A model generated the notes under the pieces. It was not told where the DNA came from, searched no databases, and worked only from the letters and a program-made list of their open reading frames with translations. This document shows, piece after piece, positions 1 to 10,254 of a DNA stretch of 64,000 nt. Each line of letters starts with the position of its first letter. Position 1 is the first letter of the stretch. Source of the stretch: Blumeriella jaapii (taxonomy: Eukaryota > Ascomycota > Leotiomycetes > Helotiales > Drepanopezizaceae); NCBI GenBank assembly GCA_009599575.1, contig VWND01000067.1, positions 310,001-374,000 on the forward strand, read 5' to 3'. The translations under genes and the position numbers were made by a program.

Positions 1-60
1 CTGCGCCCTCGATCCTCGATCCTCGACCCTCGATCCTGGATACATTCTAACTGCACTGCT

Positions 61-240
61 TTATTGCTCCATTTCTCCACCGCTCCACCGCTCCACTGCT
101 CCACTGCTCCACTGCTCCACTGCTCCACTGCTCCACTGCTCCACTGCTCCACTGCTCCACTGCTCCACTGCTCCACCGCTCCACCGCTCCACCGCTCCAC
201 TGCTCCGCTGCTCCACTGCTCCATTGCTCTATTGCTTCTC
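61..240. repeat. 8-bp minisatellite array
   Basis: About 20 copies of an 8-bp unit of the type CTCCACTG run head to tail, with a few C/T variants. Just before it (1-40) is a second short degenerate array of CTCGATC-like units. The array has no stop codon in one frame, so it yields an apparent 80-residue ORF with an 8-residue period. That is a by-product of the repeat and not a gene. The array sits directly upstream of the first real gene. Confidence 0.9.
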
Positions 241-452
241 TGCCTCCTCTACCTTCTTTGCCCCCTGCCTTCTGCCTCCTGCTTTTTCAGCTTTTTATCT
301 GCCTAAATACTAACACCGTTCAGCTTATCTTTTCCATCCATTCCGTCGCCACTTTAACGACCGCTTGCCCACTGATTTGGTCCCGACATCTTTCCATCCT
401 TCGCACTGTTCGCCGCTGGGCCGCCATCCACTATTGCACATCATGGGCCGAG

Positions 453-3284
453 ATGCGGTATGTCCTCGCGACCAATGGGTTGGCGGGCGACGAGCTGGTG
501 TCTACGATACTCGAGGACTCGAACCAAGGCATATGGGAAAAGTGGAAGGGAAAGGCTCGCATCACGGATTTGCGAACAACAAAACTCAAGTCGACGAAGC
601 AAATCAAAAGGAACGATACGACTATATGGGATGAGCATGCTGTGATAACGACGCTGAAAGAGTGGTGCTTGCTGAAGATCAAAAGCAGGTGTAGCTCGAA
701 GGCTTTTTGGCAGAAGGAGAAGGAAGAGGAGAAGGATGACGAGGGGGAGGAGGAGGAGAATCAAAATACGACTGACTCCGAGATTCATATCCCGGGATCC
801 TGGAACCCATCTTCTGCTGCTGCTGCTGCTACTGGATCTTGGCCTGGATCTGCTGGTGCTTCTGTTGGTGCTAATGCGGCTGAAGCTGGAGCTGGATCTG
901 GTTCTGGATCTGCTGGTGCAGATGTCGAAGCTGTTGGGGCTCGGGCGAGCAGGGCAGGAATGGGCAGAACCGGTGCGGGCAAAGCCGGTGCGGGCAGAAG
1001 CAAATGCCATAAAGTGGAAGAAACTCTGTCCTCGCATACTGCTGGATCTGGCGACAATTGTGAAGACGAAGATCAAAACGAAGAAAGCGGAGACTTCGAT
1101 CCTTTTTCGCAATCTGCGTATTCGTTTCCTGTGGCGGCTGGCTTTGGGGACCTTGACTCGGACGAAGGAGAAGGAAAGTCGAGACGTGCGTTTCGGATCA
1201 ATAACTTGGATGAAATGAGTCGGAGCACGAGAAAAAAAAGACCTGGGGAAGAGGATAAGAAACACGGGCAAAGGAATGAGAACTACGAGCTGGAACCGGA
1301 GAGACACCAGCTGATGTTGATGCCGGGCTTTTTCGATACAGCCACGTCTCACGGAAAACAAAGTCTCCACGGGGCTCGAAATAAGACCCAAGTGTCGCCT
1401 GACCCACGGACTCGGGACGCGAGATCTTGTGTTCGAGAGTTTGAAACTGAAAACGAAAGAGAGGAGGAGGAGGAGAAGGAGGAGGAGGAGGAGGAGGAGG
1501 AGGAGAGTGAGGAGGAGGAGGAGCAGCAGAAGGAAGCATGGGACCAAGGCGTGCGAAGTCGAGGAATGGACCTGAAGCAGATGCAGACGCCGAGTCGAAC
1601 ATCAACTAATCAGGAACAGTTGCAAAATCGAGGCCCAAAGCAGACACAACATCGAAAACCGGAGCAGAAACCCAATGCGCAGTCCCAGTCGCAGTTATAT
1701 GCCCCGACGGTTCGCCAGACGCAGAATTGGGAAGTGCAAACCCTTCCGATTCCGATGCAACGGATCCAAACACAGGCGCAAATCTCTCGTGTACACAACC
1801 CCCAAGTTCAGAATCCTCGTGTGCAGCAAACCCCTCAGACGCAGCAGAAATCGGTTCGCACTCAGACCCAGGTTCAGACCCAGACGCCTTGTATGCAGCA
1901 GCCAACATTTCATATGCAAACACCCGGCCAGAAACAACATCTTCCGATGTCGCGAGACTCGAAGCCGACGCAAACTTGGGAAGTACAACCCCTTTCGAAG
2001 CAGCAAAAGCCGGTTCGCATCCTGACGCAGACTCCTTACACGCAGCAGAAGCCGGTTCGCCAAACCTTCCAAACGCAAGCCCCTCAAATACAAACCACTG
2101 GTATACAGCGAACCTCTCGCATGCAAACGCCCGGCCAGAAACACCAAGTTCCGACCCCACCTCAACAACCATACGATCTCTATGTGCCCAGCACCCTTCA
2201 GAAGCAGCAAAAGCCGGTTCGTACCCAAAAACCCATTTCTCAAAATCAGAACTTTGGTACGCAGCAAACCTTTCATCTGCAGACGCACAGCCAAAATCGC
2301 CAACTCCCGACCCCACCTCAACAGCCATACGATTGTTACATACCCAGCCAAGATCCAGGTCAAAATCGACTGCCACCGTTTCGTCATCAAGCTCCTCACC
2401 ATTCTCGGACACGCCGACGGATGTCGGACAAAGAGATGCCGGACAACCCGATTCCGAACAGCCAAGTGCTGGACAGCCCGATGCCTGGCGGAGAGATCCC
2501 GGACAGCCCAACGCCGAGCTCAACAGCCAACGCTGCTGTCGCCACCGAAAGCGCACAGCTTGCGATTCTAAAAACCGGCGTCGACGCTGCGGCGTCGTTG
2601 CTGGGTGATAAACGGGCAGAGCTGAACGCCGTGCAGACGGCGCTGGATACGGCCACGCTTGAACTGAGCGCTGTGCAAGCGGCTACGCTTGAGCTGGAGG
2701 CTGTCAGAGAAAGGGGGCGGAAGGAGCTGGACGCCGTGCAAGCGGCTACGCTTGAGCTGAGCGCTGTGAAGAATGAGACGCGAAAGGAGCGGCTGGAAAA
2801 GGGGATTGCGAACCGGGATTTACAGCTGAGTGTTGAAGGGTTGAAAGCCGAGAGGGAGGAGTTGATGAAAGAGATGGGAGCTATAAAAGCTGAGAAGAAC
2901 GGGTTGGTGGAGGATGTGGAGGGCCTGAATAGAAAGATTCAGAGTTTGAGAAGCGAGAAGGTCCAGATGGAAAACAATGTCGCGCAAGGCCGGGATATGC
3001 TTGAAGCGTGGCGCGGGCGTGCCGAAGAGTGGCGTGGGAAGTTGTGGAGTGTATGGCGATGTGTGGAAGAGGGATTGGGGGTTGCGGAGGGGATGGACGG
3101 TGGAAGTGAAAAGAATGGAGGAGTGGGGGAGGGGGAAAGCGGGGAGAAAGAAAAGGGAAAGCATGAGAATAATGAGAAGACGAAGGGGGTGAAGAAGGAA
3201 AAGGAGGAGGAGGAAGGAGGACGAGGAGGACGAGGAGGAGGAGGAGGAGGAGGAGGAGGAGGAGGAGGAGGAGAAGGAAAATAA
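453..3284 (+). CDS. Large low-complexity coiled-coil protein, unknown function
   Basis: This 943-residue reading frame runs from the first in-frame ATG (453) to a TAA at 3282-3284. The frame is open further upstream (to about 258) but without an ATG, so an upstream exon is possible. The order along the protein is: a compact basic/acidic N-terminal part (first ~90 residues, with WEKWKGKARI and TTLKEWCLLK segments); a Ser/Gly/Ala-rich stretch; Glu-rich runs encoded by GAG microsatellites near 1455-1540; a Gln/Pro-rich middle (about 1600-2400) built from loose copies of QQKPVRTQ; and a Leu/Glu/Lys coiled coil (about 2540-3060) with repeated AVQAATLEL blocks. It ends in a poly-Gly tail encoded by GGA repeats. 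No catalytic domain is recognised. The Q-rich plus coiled-coil architecture suggests a scaffold or nuclear protein, but this is inference. It lies about 0.8 kb upstream of, and on the same strand as, the Ulp1-like gene. Confidence 0.6.
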   Translation: MRYVLATNGLAGDELVSTILEDSNQGIWEKWKGKARITDLRTTKLKSTKQIKRNDTTIWDEHAVITTLKEWCLLKIKSRCSSKAFWQKEKEEEKDDEGEEEENQNTTDSEIHIPGSWNPSSAAAAATGSWPGSAGASVGANAAEAGAGSGSGSAGADVEAVGARASRAGMGRTGAGKAGAGRSKCHKVEETLSSHTAGSGDNCEDEDQNEESGDFDPFSQSAYSFPVAAGFGDLDSDEGEGKSRRAFRINNLDEMSRSTRKKRPGEEDKKHGQRNENYELEPERHQLMLMPGFFDTATSHGKQSLHGARNKTQVSPDPRTRDARSCVREFETENEREEEEEKEEEEEEEEESEEEEEQQKEAWDQGVRSRGMDLKQMQTPSRTSTNQEQLQNRGPKQTQHRKPEQKPNAQSQSQLYAPTVRQTQNWEVQTLPIPMQRIQTQAQISRVHNPQVQNPRVQQTPQTQQKSVRTQTQVQTQTPCMQQPTFHMQTPGQKQHLPMSRDSKPTQTWEVQPLSKQQKPVRILTQTPYTQQKPVRQTFQTQAPQIQTTGIQRTSRMQTPGQKHQVPTPPQQPYDLYVPSTLQKQQKPVRTQKPISQNQNFGTQQTFHLQTHSQNRQLPTPPQQPYDCYIPSQDPGQNRLPPFRHQAPHHSRTRRRMSDKEMPDNPIPNSQVLDSPMPGGEIPDSPTPSSTANAAVATESAQLAILKTGVDAAASLLGDKRAELNAVQTALDTATLELSAVQAATLELEAVRERGRKELDAVQAATLELSAVKNETRKERLEKGIANRDLQLSVEGLKAEREELMKEMGAIKAEKNGLVEDVEGLNRKIQSLRSEKVQMENNVAQGRDMLEAWRGRAEEWRGKLWSVWRCVEEGLGVAEGMDGGSEKNGGVGEGESGEKEKGKHENNEKTKGVKKEKEEEEGGRGGRGGGGGGGGGGGGGEGK

Positions 3285-4066
3285 AGGGTTTGTTGATTTG
3301 CGGCATAGTCGTTTGCGCAGCAGAACGATAATAAGCAATGCTGAAAAGGATGGGAAGAGGGTTGTGAAAGGTTTGGAGGGGTTACTAACTGGGAAGGAGA
3401 AGAGGGAGGGGTTTTAAAAGAATGCAAACTGGAAATGGTAGAATGAATTTGGGTTTTGGTCAGAAGTCAGGAGTCAGGCCAGATGACAGTTATGTAAGGT
3501 AATGATTAGATGATGGTTATGTGACTCTGATCGAAACACGTTCGCCCGAAGACCGCGAACCATTCGGGAATAGCCCAGGGGTTACATGATGCCAATTCGG
3601 CCCAGGAACCAAATTCCAGAAGTGCGTCTAAGGCAGCACCAACGCTTATCATCTTGGGGCCGTAATTACGACCGCGACCGCGACCACGACCGCCAACCAC
3701 GACCACGACCGCGATCAGGACCGCGACTAACGACCATGACCTTTTTTGCTTACGATATGATTTGCTGCGAATCTGCGAATCTGCCATCGATCTCACGAAT
3801 GCGCGATTATGCGATTTTGCGACAATTCTGCGACGGTACGATTCGTCATTGCGCTTTCCATTCCAACCGTACCGCGCTTCACTGGAAAATGTCAAGAACT
3901 GAATTGATGCGAAGAGGAAAGGGAAGGAGCATTGGCTGCTGTCTGTCCAGACTCTTCCTCTGGTCGCTCTTCTCACCTGCATCTCTTTTTCTTCTTTTTT
4001 CTCAATTTCCTCGCCAAACCTTTTCGATTGTTCCTTTACGATCTCTATCAACATCACACATGCAAG
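3285..4066. other. Intergenic region upstream of Ulp1-like gene
   Basis: No convincing gene is seen. A hexamer-like repeat of CGACCG/CCACGA units lies at about 3664-3740. A C/T-rich stretch precedes the ATG at 4067, as is common in fungal promoters. An out-of-frame ATG at 4060 opens a very short overlapping upstream ORF just before the likely start. Confidence 0.4.
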
Positions 4067-6926
4067 ATGGGCTTGGAAGAAGCTCTGGCTAGTCTGCAGG
4101 ACAGTGTAGGGGATCCCGTCGCCGTTCTTCAGAAGTGGGACGAACTTGAAGCAGCTTACGCGGCGGAATCCAATCCGAACAACGAGACATGTTCAGGCCT
4201 GGATTTTGGAGCCGAATAGAATACAACTGGCGGTTCTCCGATCCGTCGCCGAACTGAAGTACGACGACCTTTACAAGAAGTTGGTACAAGCAAAAAAGAC
4301 GCTGATCGGTGCCTTGGTTATGCGTCTGCGCCTGGAAGGGTACTGGGTCCTGTTTCTGGGGCTGGGAGAGAAGTTGATACAATCGCGGCAGGCGCTGGAA
4401 ACAATGATCCGGATTATGAAGCGCTGTCCTCGGGCAGAGCTCATAGAGCTGATTAACGCATTGCAGGTCGCAAAAAACATGCGGAAGAATGCAGTGGTTC
4501 GCGGCCTGAGTACCGACATGTCGAGATTTACAACCTGGGATGCTACGAAGGCGGAAGAGCATTTCCTGCGGCTTTTCCCAACCGCGTCCCCAGAGGCAAA
4601 GCCAAGAGAAACGCCTGAGGTTGCGGTGGAAGACGGAATGCTTCTTGGACCAGCAAGCTTCGAAAACGACCAAGCAAATGACCACGATCAGTCGAGAGAA
4701 TTCACGAACGTATTGAAAGCGCATCTCACACGATTGCGCGCGGACGACCCCGAGATTGGATCTCCGAAAGGCGAACAGCCCGGTAACGATGCCGATATTG
4801 CGAAAGACGATGACCACGAGCGGGATTCTGGTCGGGAAAAGAATGAAAGCAGCAATGACAGTATTGACCTGGACAACGAGGTAGAGATCGGTCGGGGAGC
4901 TCGCCGGACAGATAAACCTGAATCTGAATATGATCCTACATCATTCCAATACCTTCCGCCTTTTACTGTCAGTACCCGTGGATCCTCTCCAGCACCATCA
5001 ATTGGTTTCTCGGTTCAGCATCAGGACTCGATATTGAATGCACAGCAAAAGGATGACTGGGGTGTTACTGATGAGTTGTGGCTTGGTCAAAGTTGTGTCA
5101 CTCGGAAAGATTTTCTGACTTTGGAAGACGGGATGTGGATCAATGATGAGATTGTCAATGCAATCGCAACACTGCTTTTAGAAAACGAGCGGAACGATTT
5201 CTATTGCATGTCGACATTCTTTTTTGAATCGCTTTCTGGGACTGGAGATGGAATCTGCTATGCCAAAGTCGAGGGAATAACCAAAAACATTGACATTTTT
5301 GCCAAAAAGTATCTTCTGGTTCCTGTCAACCAAACCCGCAACCATTGGCTTTTGGCAATTGTCGTCTTGGCACCTTTCCACCAAAGCACGGCGCCATCTT
5401 TTCAGATTTACACACTAGACAGCTTCGCTCCGGACAGCAACTGCTTACATGCTTCCGTTGCTCATCAACTGTCCGCATACCTTGTCGCAGAAGCCAAGTC
5501 TAAACAAAAAGCGATTCTTACTTTACGCCAGATCAAGTGGATACACGCAGAAAAGGCTCCGCAGCAGCATAACTCCTGGGATTGCGGCGTTTACATGTTA
5601 GCATATTTGAGGCATTTCGTAAAAGACCCAAAAGGCTTTCTCGACACAGTCCAACGAACGAGGTCCTGGGATTTGAATCCCCTCCGAGAACGAGCTCGGC
5701 TCCGGCGCATGCTATTAAGCCAGCTTCAATCGATGAAAGATTTGCCATCAATTTCGCATGACAGCGAATCCGAATTCAGTTTCCAGGCGGTTGTGCCGTC
5801 GATGGACTCTGATACACCTGGGTTTGCTTTGGGTCATTTAGCAGCAGGATTAACCCAGGACAAGCAACCAAGGATAGTACACTCGCCGTCACGAGTATCA
5901 GCGCCTGTAGGAGATTTGGTTACCCCACCAGCGTCATTCCTCGGGCCAGAACCCAAAGACAAGCACCAGCAATCGTCGTCGAATAAAGAACCGTTGCAAC
6001 AGTCTTCTGATCAGGCTCCCGCACCGGCAAAAGTATGTTTGGCAAGTCCACTCGAGCAAAGCATGGGGGAAACAAGCAACGATATTCCTTCAACGTCCTT
6101 TGCTTCAGATCATGTTCTCCCGATGTCCTCCATCCCCATCTCTCACGAAACAATCCAAGATACCGGTGACTTTCTGATAACTCAGCGTTTGGCGATGGAA
6201 CAACTTTTGACAAGTCAGGCTATTGCTTTAAGTCGGCGAGATGAATTCCTTGAAAACCTACCCAACCATACTTACTCTTTCTCGTGCGATCACTGGGCGA
6301 AAGTTCTCGCTATTCCAGTTCTGGGCGACGTTTCCATCCTCTTCGAACTTCGAGCCCCTGAAGGTCCTACAATACTGCTCCCATCATCCTGTCACGAACC
6401 TCGAAAAAGGCATCACGAAGAATCTGCCTTCGAGGAACAGCGCCTTGAAACCCAATTAGAAACCCAGGCTCGCTATCTTGGGTTTTCGGAAAACCTTCTG
6501 CAACTTTCGCAAGATATCCTTTTGGCCCTGGAATCCTTCCACTCATCTCAGATTCATGCTTGCGCCGCTTTGTATGCCCAAGTCTTGGCCGAAGAAGCTT
6601 TTCGGGACACGACCCTGCAGGAGAAGCACTTTGATTTCTATCGCGAGAAATGGATGGCAGACGTGACGACCCGGATCGCGGAATTGAAGACCAAATGGAA
6701 AGATGTGATGAAGGAAACCGAGCAAATGAAGGGTCTCTACATGCGGGTCTTAGAAGTGCGGCGGAGTTCAGAGATGTTTGGGAAGTTATGTCAAGAGCGA
6801 TTAGAAGAGGCGAAGGAAGAAACTTCGAGGTTCACGAAAGAAAAGGAAGAGAAGGGGGAGTTGGCTGGAAGGAAAGAAAGAAAAGCTAGGTTGGGCGAGC
6901 CCATCAATGACCGGAAAGGCAAGTAG
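4067..6926 (+). CDS. Ulp1-type (C48) SUMO-protease-like protein
   Basis: The catalytic core lies at about 5060-5640 and matches the Ulp1/C48 cysteine protease fold. An LEDGMWINDEIVNA motif is followed by catalytic His in NHW (codon 5343-5345), Asp in TLDSF (5418-5420), the oxyanion-hole Gln (5565-5567) and Cys in WDCGVY (5583-5585). The Gln-Cys spacing of six residues is typical. Family members cleave SUMO precursors or SUMO conjugates. An N-terminal helical region and a Glu/Lys-rich C-terminal coiled coil (about 6430-6926) flank the core, making it much longer than a minimal protease. ATG 4067 opens MGLEEALASL but must be joined to the main frame, which has no ATG before about 4320. A GT at 4106 with AG at 4151, 4154 or 4259 restores the frame, but none is certain, and a frameshift is possible. 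All catalytic residues are intact, so it may be functional. Its adjacency to the coiled-coil gene upstream hints at a linked pair. Confidence 0.85.
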
Positions 6927-7191
6927 GGTGGAAGCGTAAATGATGATGGGCCAAGGATTGGAACGGAGATATTCTTGTATGCATAAATCACTTGCTCAAC
7001 ATATATGGAGTTAGAAAACACAACCGTAAGGAATTCAAGTTTGCTCGCGAAGATTGAATAACGGATGTTTAAATAAGAATCTCGCTCATCGCTCACTTGC
7101 CCCCTTGACCTCCAACACCCCTTCGGCTGCTCACCCTTTTTTTTTTCTAGATTTTATTTCTCACCTTTTATCTTTTATACTTTCCTTTTAA

Positions 7192-7778
7192 CTTTTTTTT
7201 TTTTTTCCTTCTTTTTCTTTTTCTTTCTCTTTTTTCTTCTCCTTCTCCTCCTCCACCCCCTCCTCCTCCTCCTCCTCCTCCTCCTCCTCCTCCTCCTCCT
7301 CCTCCTCCACTTCCTCCTCCTCCTCCACCCCCTCCACCCCCTTCTTCTTCTCTCCTCCTCCTTTTTCTCCTTCCCTCCCCCTCCTCCTCCTCCTCCTTCT
7401 CCTCCTCCCCCCCCCCTCTCTCTCTCCTCCCTTCCTCCTTTCCCCCTTTCCTCCTCCTCCTCCCCCCTCCCTCTCCTCCTCCTCCTCCTCCCCCCCCCCC
7501 CCCCCTTCTCCTCCCCTCCTCCTTCTTCTCCTCCTCCCTTTTTTTTTCCCCTCTCCCCCCTCTTTCTCCTCCTCCTTTTCCTTCTCCTCCTCCTTTTCCT
7601 TCTCCTCCTCCTCCCCCCCTTCTCTCCCCCCCCCCTTTTCATCCTCCTTCTCCTCCTCCCTCTCCTCCTTCTTCTTCTCCCTCTCCTCTCCTCCTCCTCC
7701 TCCTCCACCTCCTCCTCCTCCTCTCCCCCCCTTCCCCCCCCCCCTTCTCCTTCCTCTTCTCCTCCTCCTTCTCTTTTC
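7192..7778. repeat. 587-bp near-pure polypyrimidine tract
   Basis: The plus strand here is C/T only, except for six scattered A residues. The stretch 7337-7640 (304 nt) has no purine at all. It consists of CTC/CTT triplet blocks, C-runs and T-runs. The opposite strand reads as an Arg/Glu/Gly-rich ORF, which is a composition artefact. Such polypurine-polypyrimidine DNA can form intramolecular triplexes. Confidence 0.95.
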
Positions 7779-7831
7779 GCCATTCTGGCTTGACTAACGG
7801 TTGCACGACCAACAAAACAAAAAGCTATTTT

Positions 7832-8095
7832 CAGCTTTGACAATTTTGCGTTTCGAAAATTAACTTCACGAACACAATGGAGAACCATCCCGCCTATAAG
7901 AAAAAGGGCTCAAATAGCGGACCTTTTGTCACACATTTCTTTTATATAACTGCTTTCTCGAAGGTCTTTTGTATGTAAAAATCCCCAGCTTAACACGTCT
8001 CCAATGCCCTGCGGAAGGCTTGAGGTTGCGCAGTTTTACTGCCCCTTCCAGACGTTAAATAATATCATCATCATTATCATCATCCTTCTCCTTCT
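7832..8095 (+). repeat. SINE-like repeat, family 1
   Basis: This dispersed element shares long similarity with copies at 27943-28600, 42984-43281 and 43372-43990. Landmarks are an AAATAGCGGAC block, then CAGCTTAACACGTCTCCAATGCC, then CCTTCCAGACGTTAA. It ends in a simple ATC/ATT trinucleotide tail. A short length, constant 3' end and microsatellite tail are SINE-like. Pol III boxes could not be assigned with confidence. Confidence 0.65.
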
Positions 8096-8146
8096 CCTTC
8101 TTTTTGGTCCACACCTGAGCATTGCCATCAATACTTGGAAAGAAAA

Positions 8147-8401
8147 ATGTCAGAGATGTCTGATACTCTGATTCCTTCTGTCAGGGAGACCTACATGGGA
8201 ATAGATCTAGCTGCACAACCGACAGGTGGCGACCACGGGTCGCGTGCCCTGCACACTGGAGAAGACACTGACGCAGGTGAAAAAATAAGCCCAGAGACAG
8301 ACTCACAAGACCATCTAGACACAGCTTCAATAAGCACCTGGGAACTCTCAGAGGACGAAGGAACCATAATAGACTTGCTTGATTCTATGAGCGTAGTATA
8401 A
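8147..8401 (+). CDS. Small acidic ORF, unknown
   Basis: An 84-residue ORF (ATG 8147, TAA 8399-8401) is rich in Asp, Glu, Ser and Thr, with a C-terminal ELSEDEGTIIDLLDSM acidic/hydrophobic segment. No family is recognised. It ends two bases before the ATG of the next ORF (8404), an unusual spacing for a fungus. The pair may be fragments of one former gene. Coding status is uncertain. Confidence 0.3.
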   Translation: MSEMSDTLIPSVRETYMGIDLAAQPTGGDHGSRALHTGEDTDAGEKISPETDSQDHLDTASISTWELSEDEGTIIDLLDSMSVV

Positions 8402-8403
8402 AT

Positions 8404-8637
8404 ATGTTTTCAAGCAAGCCATCATCCAGGAAGCCATCCCACTCTAAATCTTCCAGCTCCAGGAAGACATCCGATGAAGGTAGTGGTAGGAGAAAGGATA
8501 TGTCCCACACGGACATGAGGGTGACGTTCGAGAACGTGATGTGCCAGGTGTCCGGGTACGCAGAGGGCGCTATAGACAAGGTCGGTGTTGAAATGTTTGA
8601 AAAGCATATACAACTGGATGATCGTGGCCGCAAGTAA
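8404..8637 (+). CDS. Small Ser/Lys-rich ORF, unknown
   Basis: A 77-residue ORF has a basic, Ser-rich N-terminus (KPSSRKPSHSKSSSSRK) followed by a more globular part, RVTFENVMCQVSGYAEGAID. Its last codons (GRK, stop) already lie in the dispersed repeat that begins at about 8618. The natural C-terminus may therefore have been lost to an insertion. Function is unknown. Confidence 0.3.
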   Translation: MFSSKPSSRKPSHSKSSSSRKTSDEGSGRRKDMSHTDMRVTFENVMCQVSGYAEGAIDKVGVEMFEKHIQLDDRGRK

Positions 8638-9245
8638 GCGCGCAGCTCGAGTAGTTGATTATGATGTTACTGTTACAATAGTGATGTGATTGCAACACGA
8701 AAGGTTTGGAAAGCTGGCCCTTCAACTCCACACAGTGTATACAAGTGAATGGAAATGCAAAGGTGTGGCTGAAGCGTGGCTGGAACGCCGGTGTGATCTT
8801 CGAGGCTTGATGCGGCAACCAACCTTTGCGATTTTCCTCGATGATATCCAGTGTGTTTTTGTACAACAGCATTCCCTGGGGGCGCAGACGCAGGTCTGCC
8901 GACGTTTATGGCCGCAAGTAGGCGCGTAGCTCGAGTAGTTGATTATGATATTACTGTTATAATAGTGATGTGATTGCAAGACGAGAGGTTCGGGGGGTAT
9001 GATGGCCTGAGGAACCAGGCCCAGTCGTGAGCACGGACTACCACTACCAGGTCTTTTCTTAGAATACATTCCCATTTCACAAGACTAACTTGACCTTCTT
9101 CTCTGGAGGCTGGCCCTCCAACTCCATACAGTGTGTACAAATGAATGCAAATGCGAGGATGTGGCTGGGCCGTGGCTGGGGCGTGGTAGATGGGTAGGAG
9201 TGGCGGTCTGGAATGCGACGAGGTGGGAGACGAGGCGAAGCACTG
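8618..9245 (+). repeat. Dispersed repeat, two partial tandem units
   Basis: The block beginning GTGGCCGCAAGTA followed by GCTCGAGTAGTTGATTATGAT occurs at about 8620 and again at about 8908. A related copy is at 25680-26060 with the same GCAGACGCA(G/A)GTCTGCCGA and CTGGCCCTCCAACTC blocks. No coding capacity or clear terminal repeats were found. The type of element is unknown. Confidence 0.6.
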
Positions 9246-9249
9246 CCGT

Positions 9250-9487
9250 GCCGTCTCGGCACGCCACGGGTTGCTGCTGTCGGCTACGCGCTTCGCCGCC
9301 TTTTGCGACGATCCGTCAGTAAAGAGAAAGTATAAGCGTAAAGCTCTAAGAGTAGACCCAGGGATTGTGCATACGGCACCGGCCGCGAATATAACCTGTC
9401 AATCGCGTGTGAACGCGGCGTGGGATCATGCATGCGGCACCGGCCACGGATGCATGGTTTGTCAACCGCGTGTAAACGCGGTGTGGT
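9250..9487 (-). repeat. SINE-like repeat family 2 head, plus tandem hairpins
   Basis: The reverse complement matches the 5' part of the copy at 23785-24085, with shared blocks GGTGCCGTATGCA, TTTACGCTTATA, GACGGA and GGCGGCGAA. About 9366-9487 is a roughly 60-bp direct duplication around GCGGCACCGGCC. Each half ends in a small hairpin (CCGCGT loop ACGCGG in the second half). Confidence 0.55.
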
Positions 9488-10094
9488 ATGGCCAATCCTT
9501 GCGATTCGGCTTTGTATCCAAGTTGTACACTTCATTTTGCAAACTTGATGCTTGGATTCCCTGCGCGAAAGCAATGCTGATACGTCAATTCCGGTGTCGT
9601 ACCGTTACATTCCATGCTTTAGTTGTACAATCTGCCCAAATCCATGCTTTGCTATTGTGTTTTGTGCTCAGATTTTATGCTCTATTGCCAGATGATATGC
9701 TCTACTGCTCAATGCCATGCTAAAAGCCATGCTTTACTGCCAATCGCCAGATTACACCGGCACAATCATACATGCTATTATATCAGATGGTCACATCGAC
9801 CATATGCCACTGTTACATCAGCGACCATTTCCACTCTTCCACCATTTACATTCTGATGTCTCATACTTATCCTTCTGTCGTGCATAGCTGAATAGTCGGT
9901 AGGAACCCTCACCAGAGGCTGGAACGGATAAATGGTATGCAGTAAGATGTTACTTGTATTATTCTAAGTCTGACTGGCGAGCTCTCCGCAGAAGACGGAA
10001 GGTTCGGGCTCGCTTAGTTAGTCGCTCGGAAAAACTAGTTTCCGAAGAGGCTCGTTATCACGTGACTACGAGCCTTTCCGAGCTCCAGGAACAT
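9488..10094. other. Non-coding spacer with degenerate CATGCT repeats
   Basis: No gene is supported. About 9600-9780 contains loose, recurring CCATGCTTTA/CTGCCA words. The rest is unique sequence. Confidence 0.4.
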
Positions 10095-10254
10095 CTTTAA
10101 CGCCATTCAGCCCCTGCCTTTCTCACCGCATCGAGGTCCAATAATCCAAGTCTTGCCGGCTCTGCTTGCTTCCCCTTTAACGCCATTCAGCCCTTGCCTT
10201 TCTCACCGCATCGAGGTCCAACACTCCAAGTCTTGCCGGCTCTGCTTGCTTCCC
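10095..10254. repeat. 80-bp tandem duplication of a gene terminus
   Basis: Two copies of an 80-bp unit (10095-10174 and 10175-10254) differ at only a few bases. The right copy encodes the last residues and stop of the minus-strand gene (10177-11690). The left copy repeats that coding tail and stop beyond the end of the gene. Confidence 0.9.

Noticed and set aside
1..240. Telomeric repeat at the window start
   Set aside because: The unit is CTCCACTG, not TTAGGG or a known fungal variant.
441..1547. 368-codon ORF antisense to the first gene
   Set aside because: Leu/Ser runs arise from the complement of GAG and GCT repeats in the sense gene, whose frame is longer and has a coherent coiled coil.
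7175..7888. 237-codon Arg/Gly/Glu ORF on the minus strand
   Set aside because: Composition artefact of the polypyrimidine tract.
9190..9723. 177-codon plus ORF
   Set aside because: It spans two unrelated repeats and the head of a SINE-like copy in reverse, without a domain or splice support.
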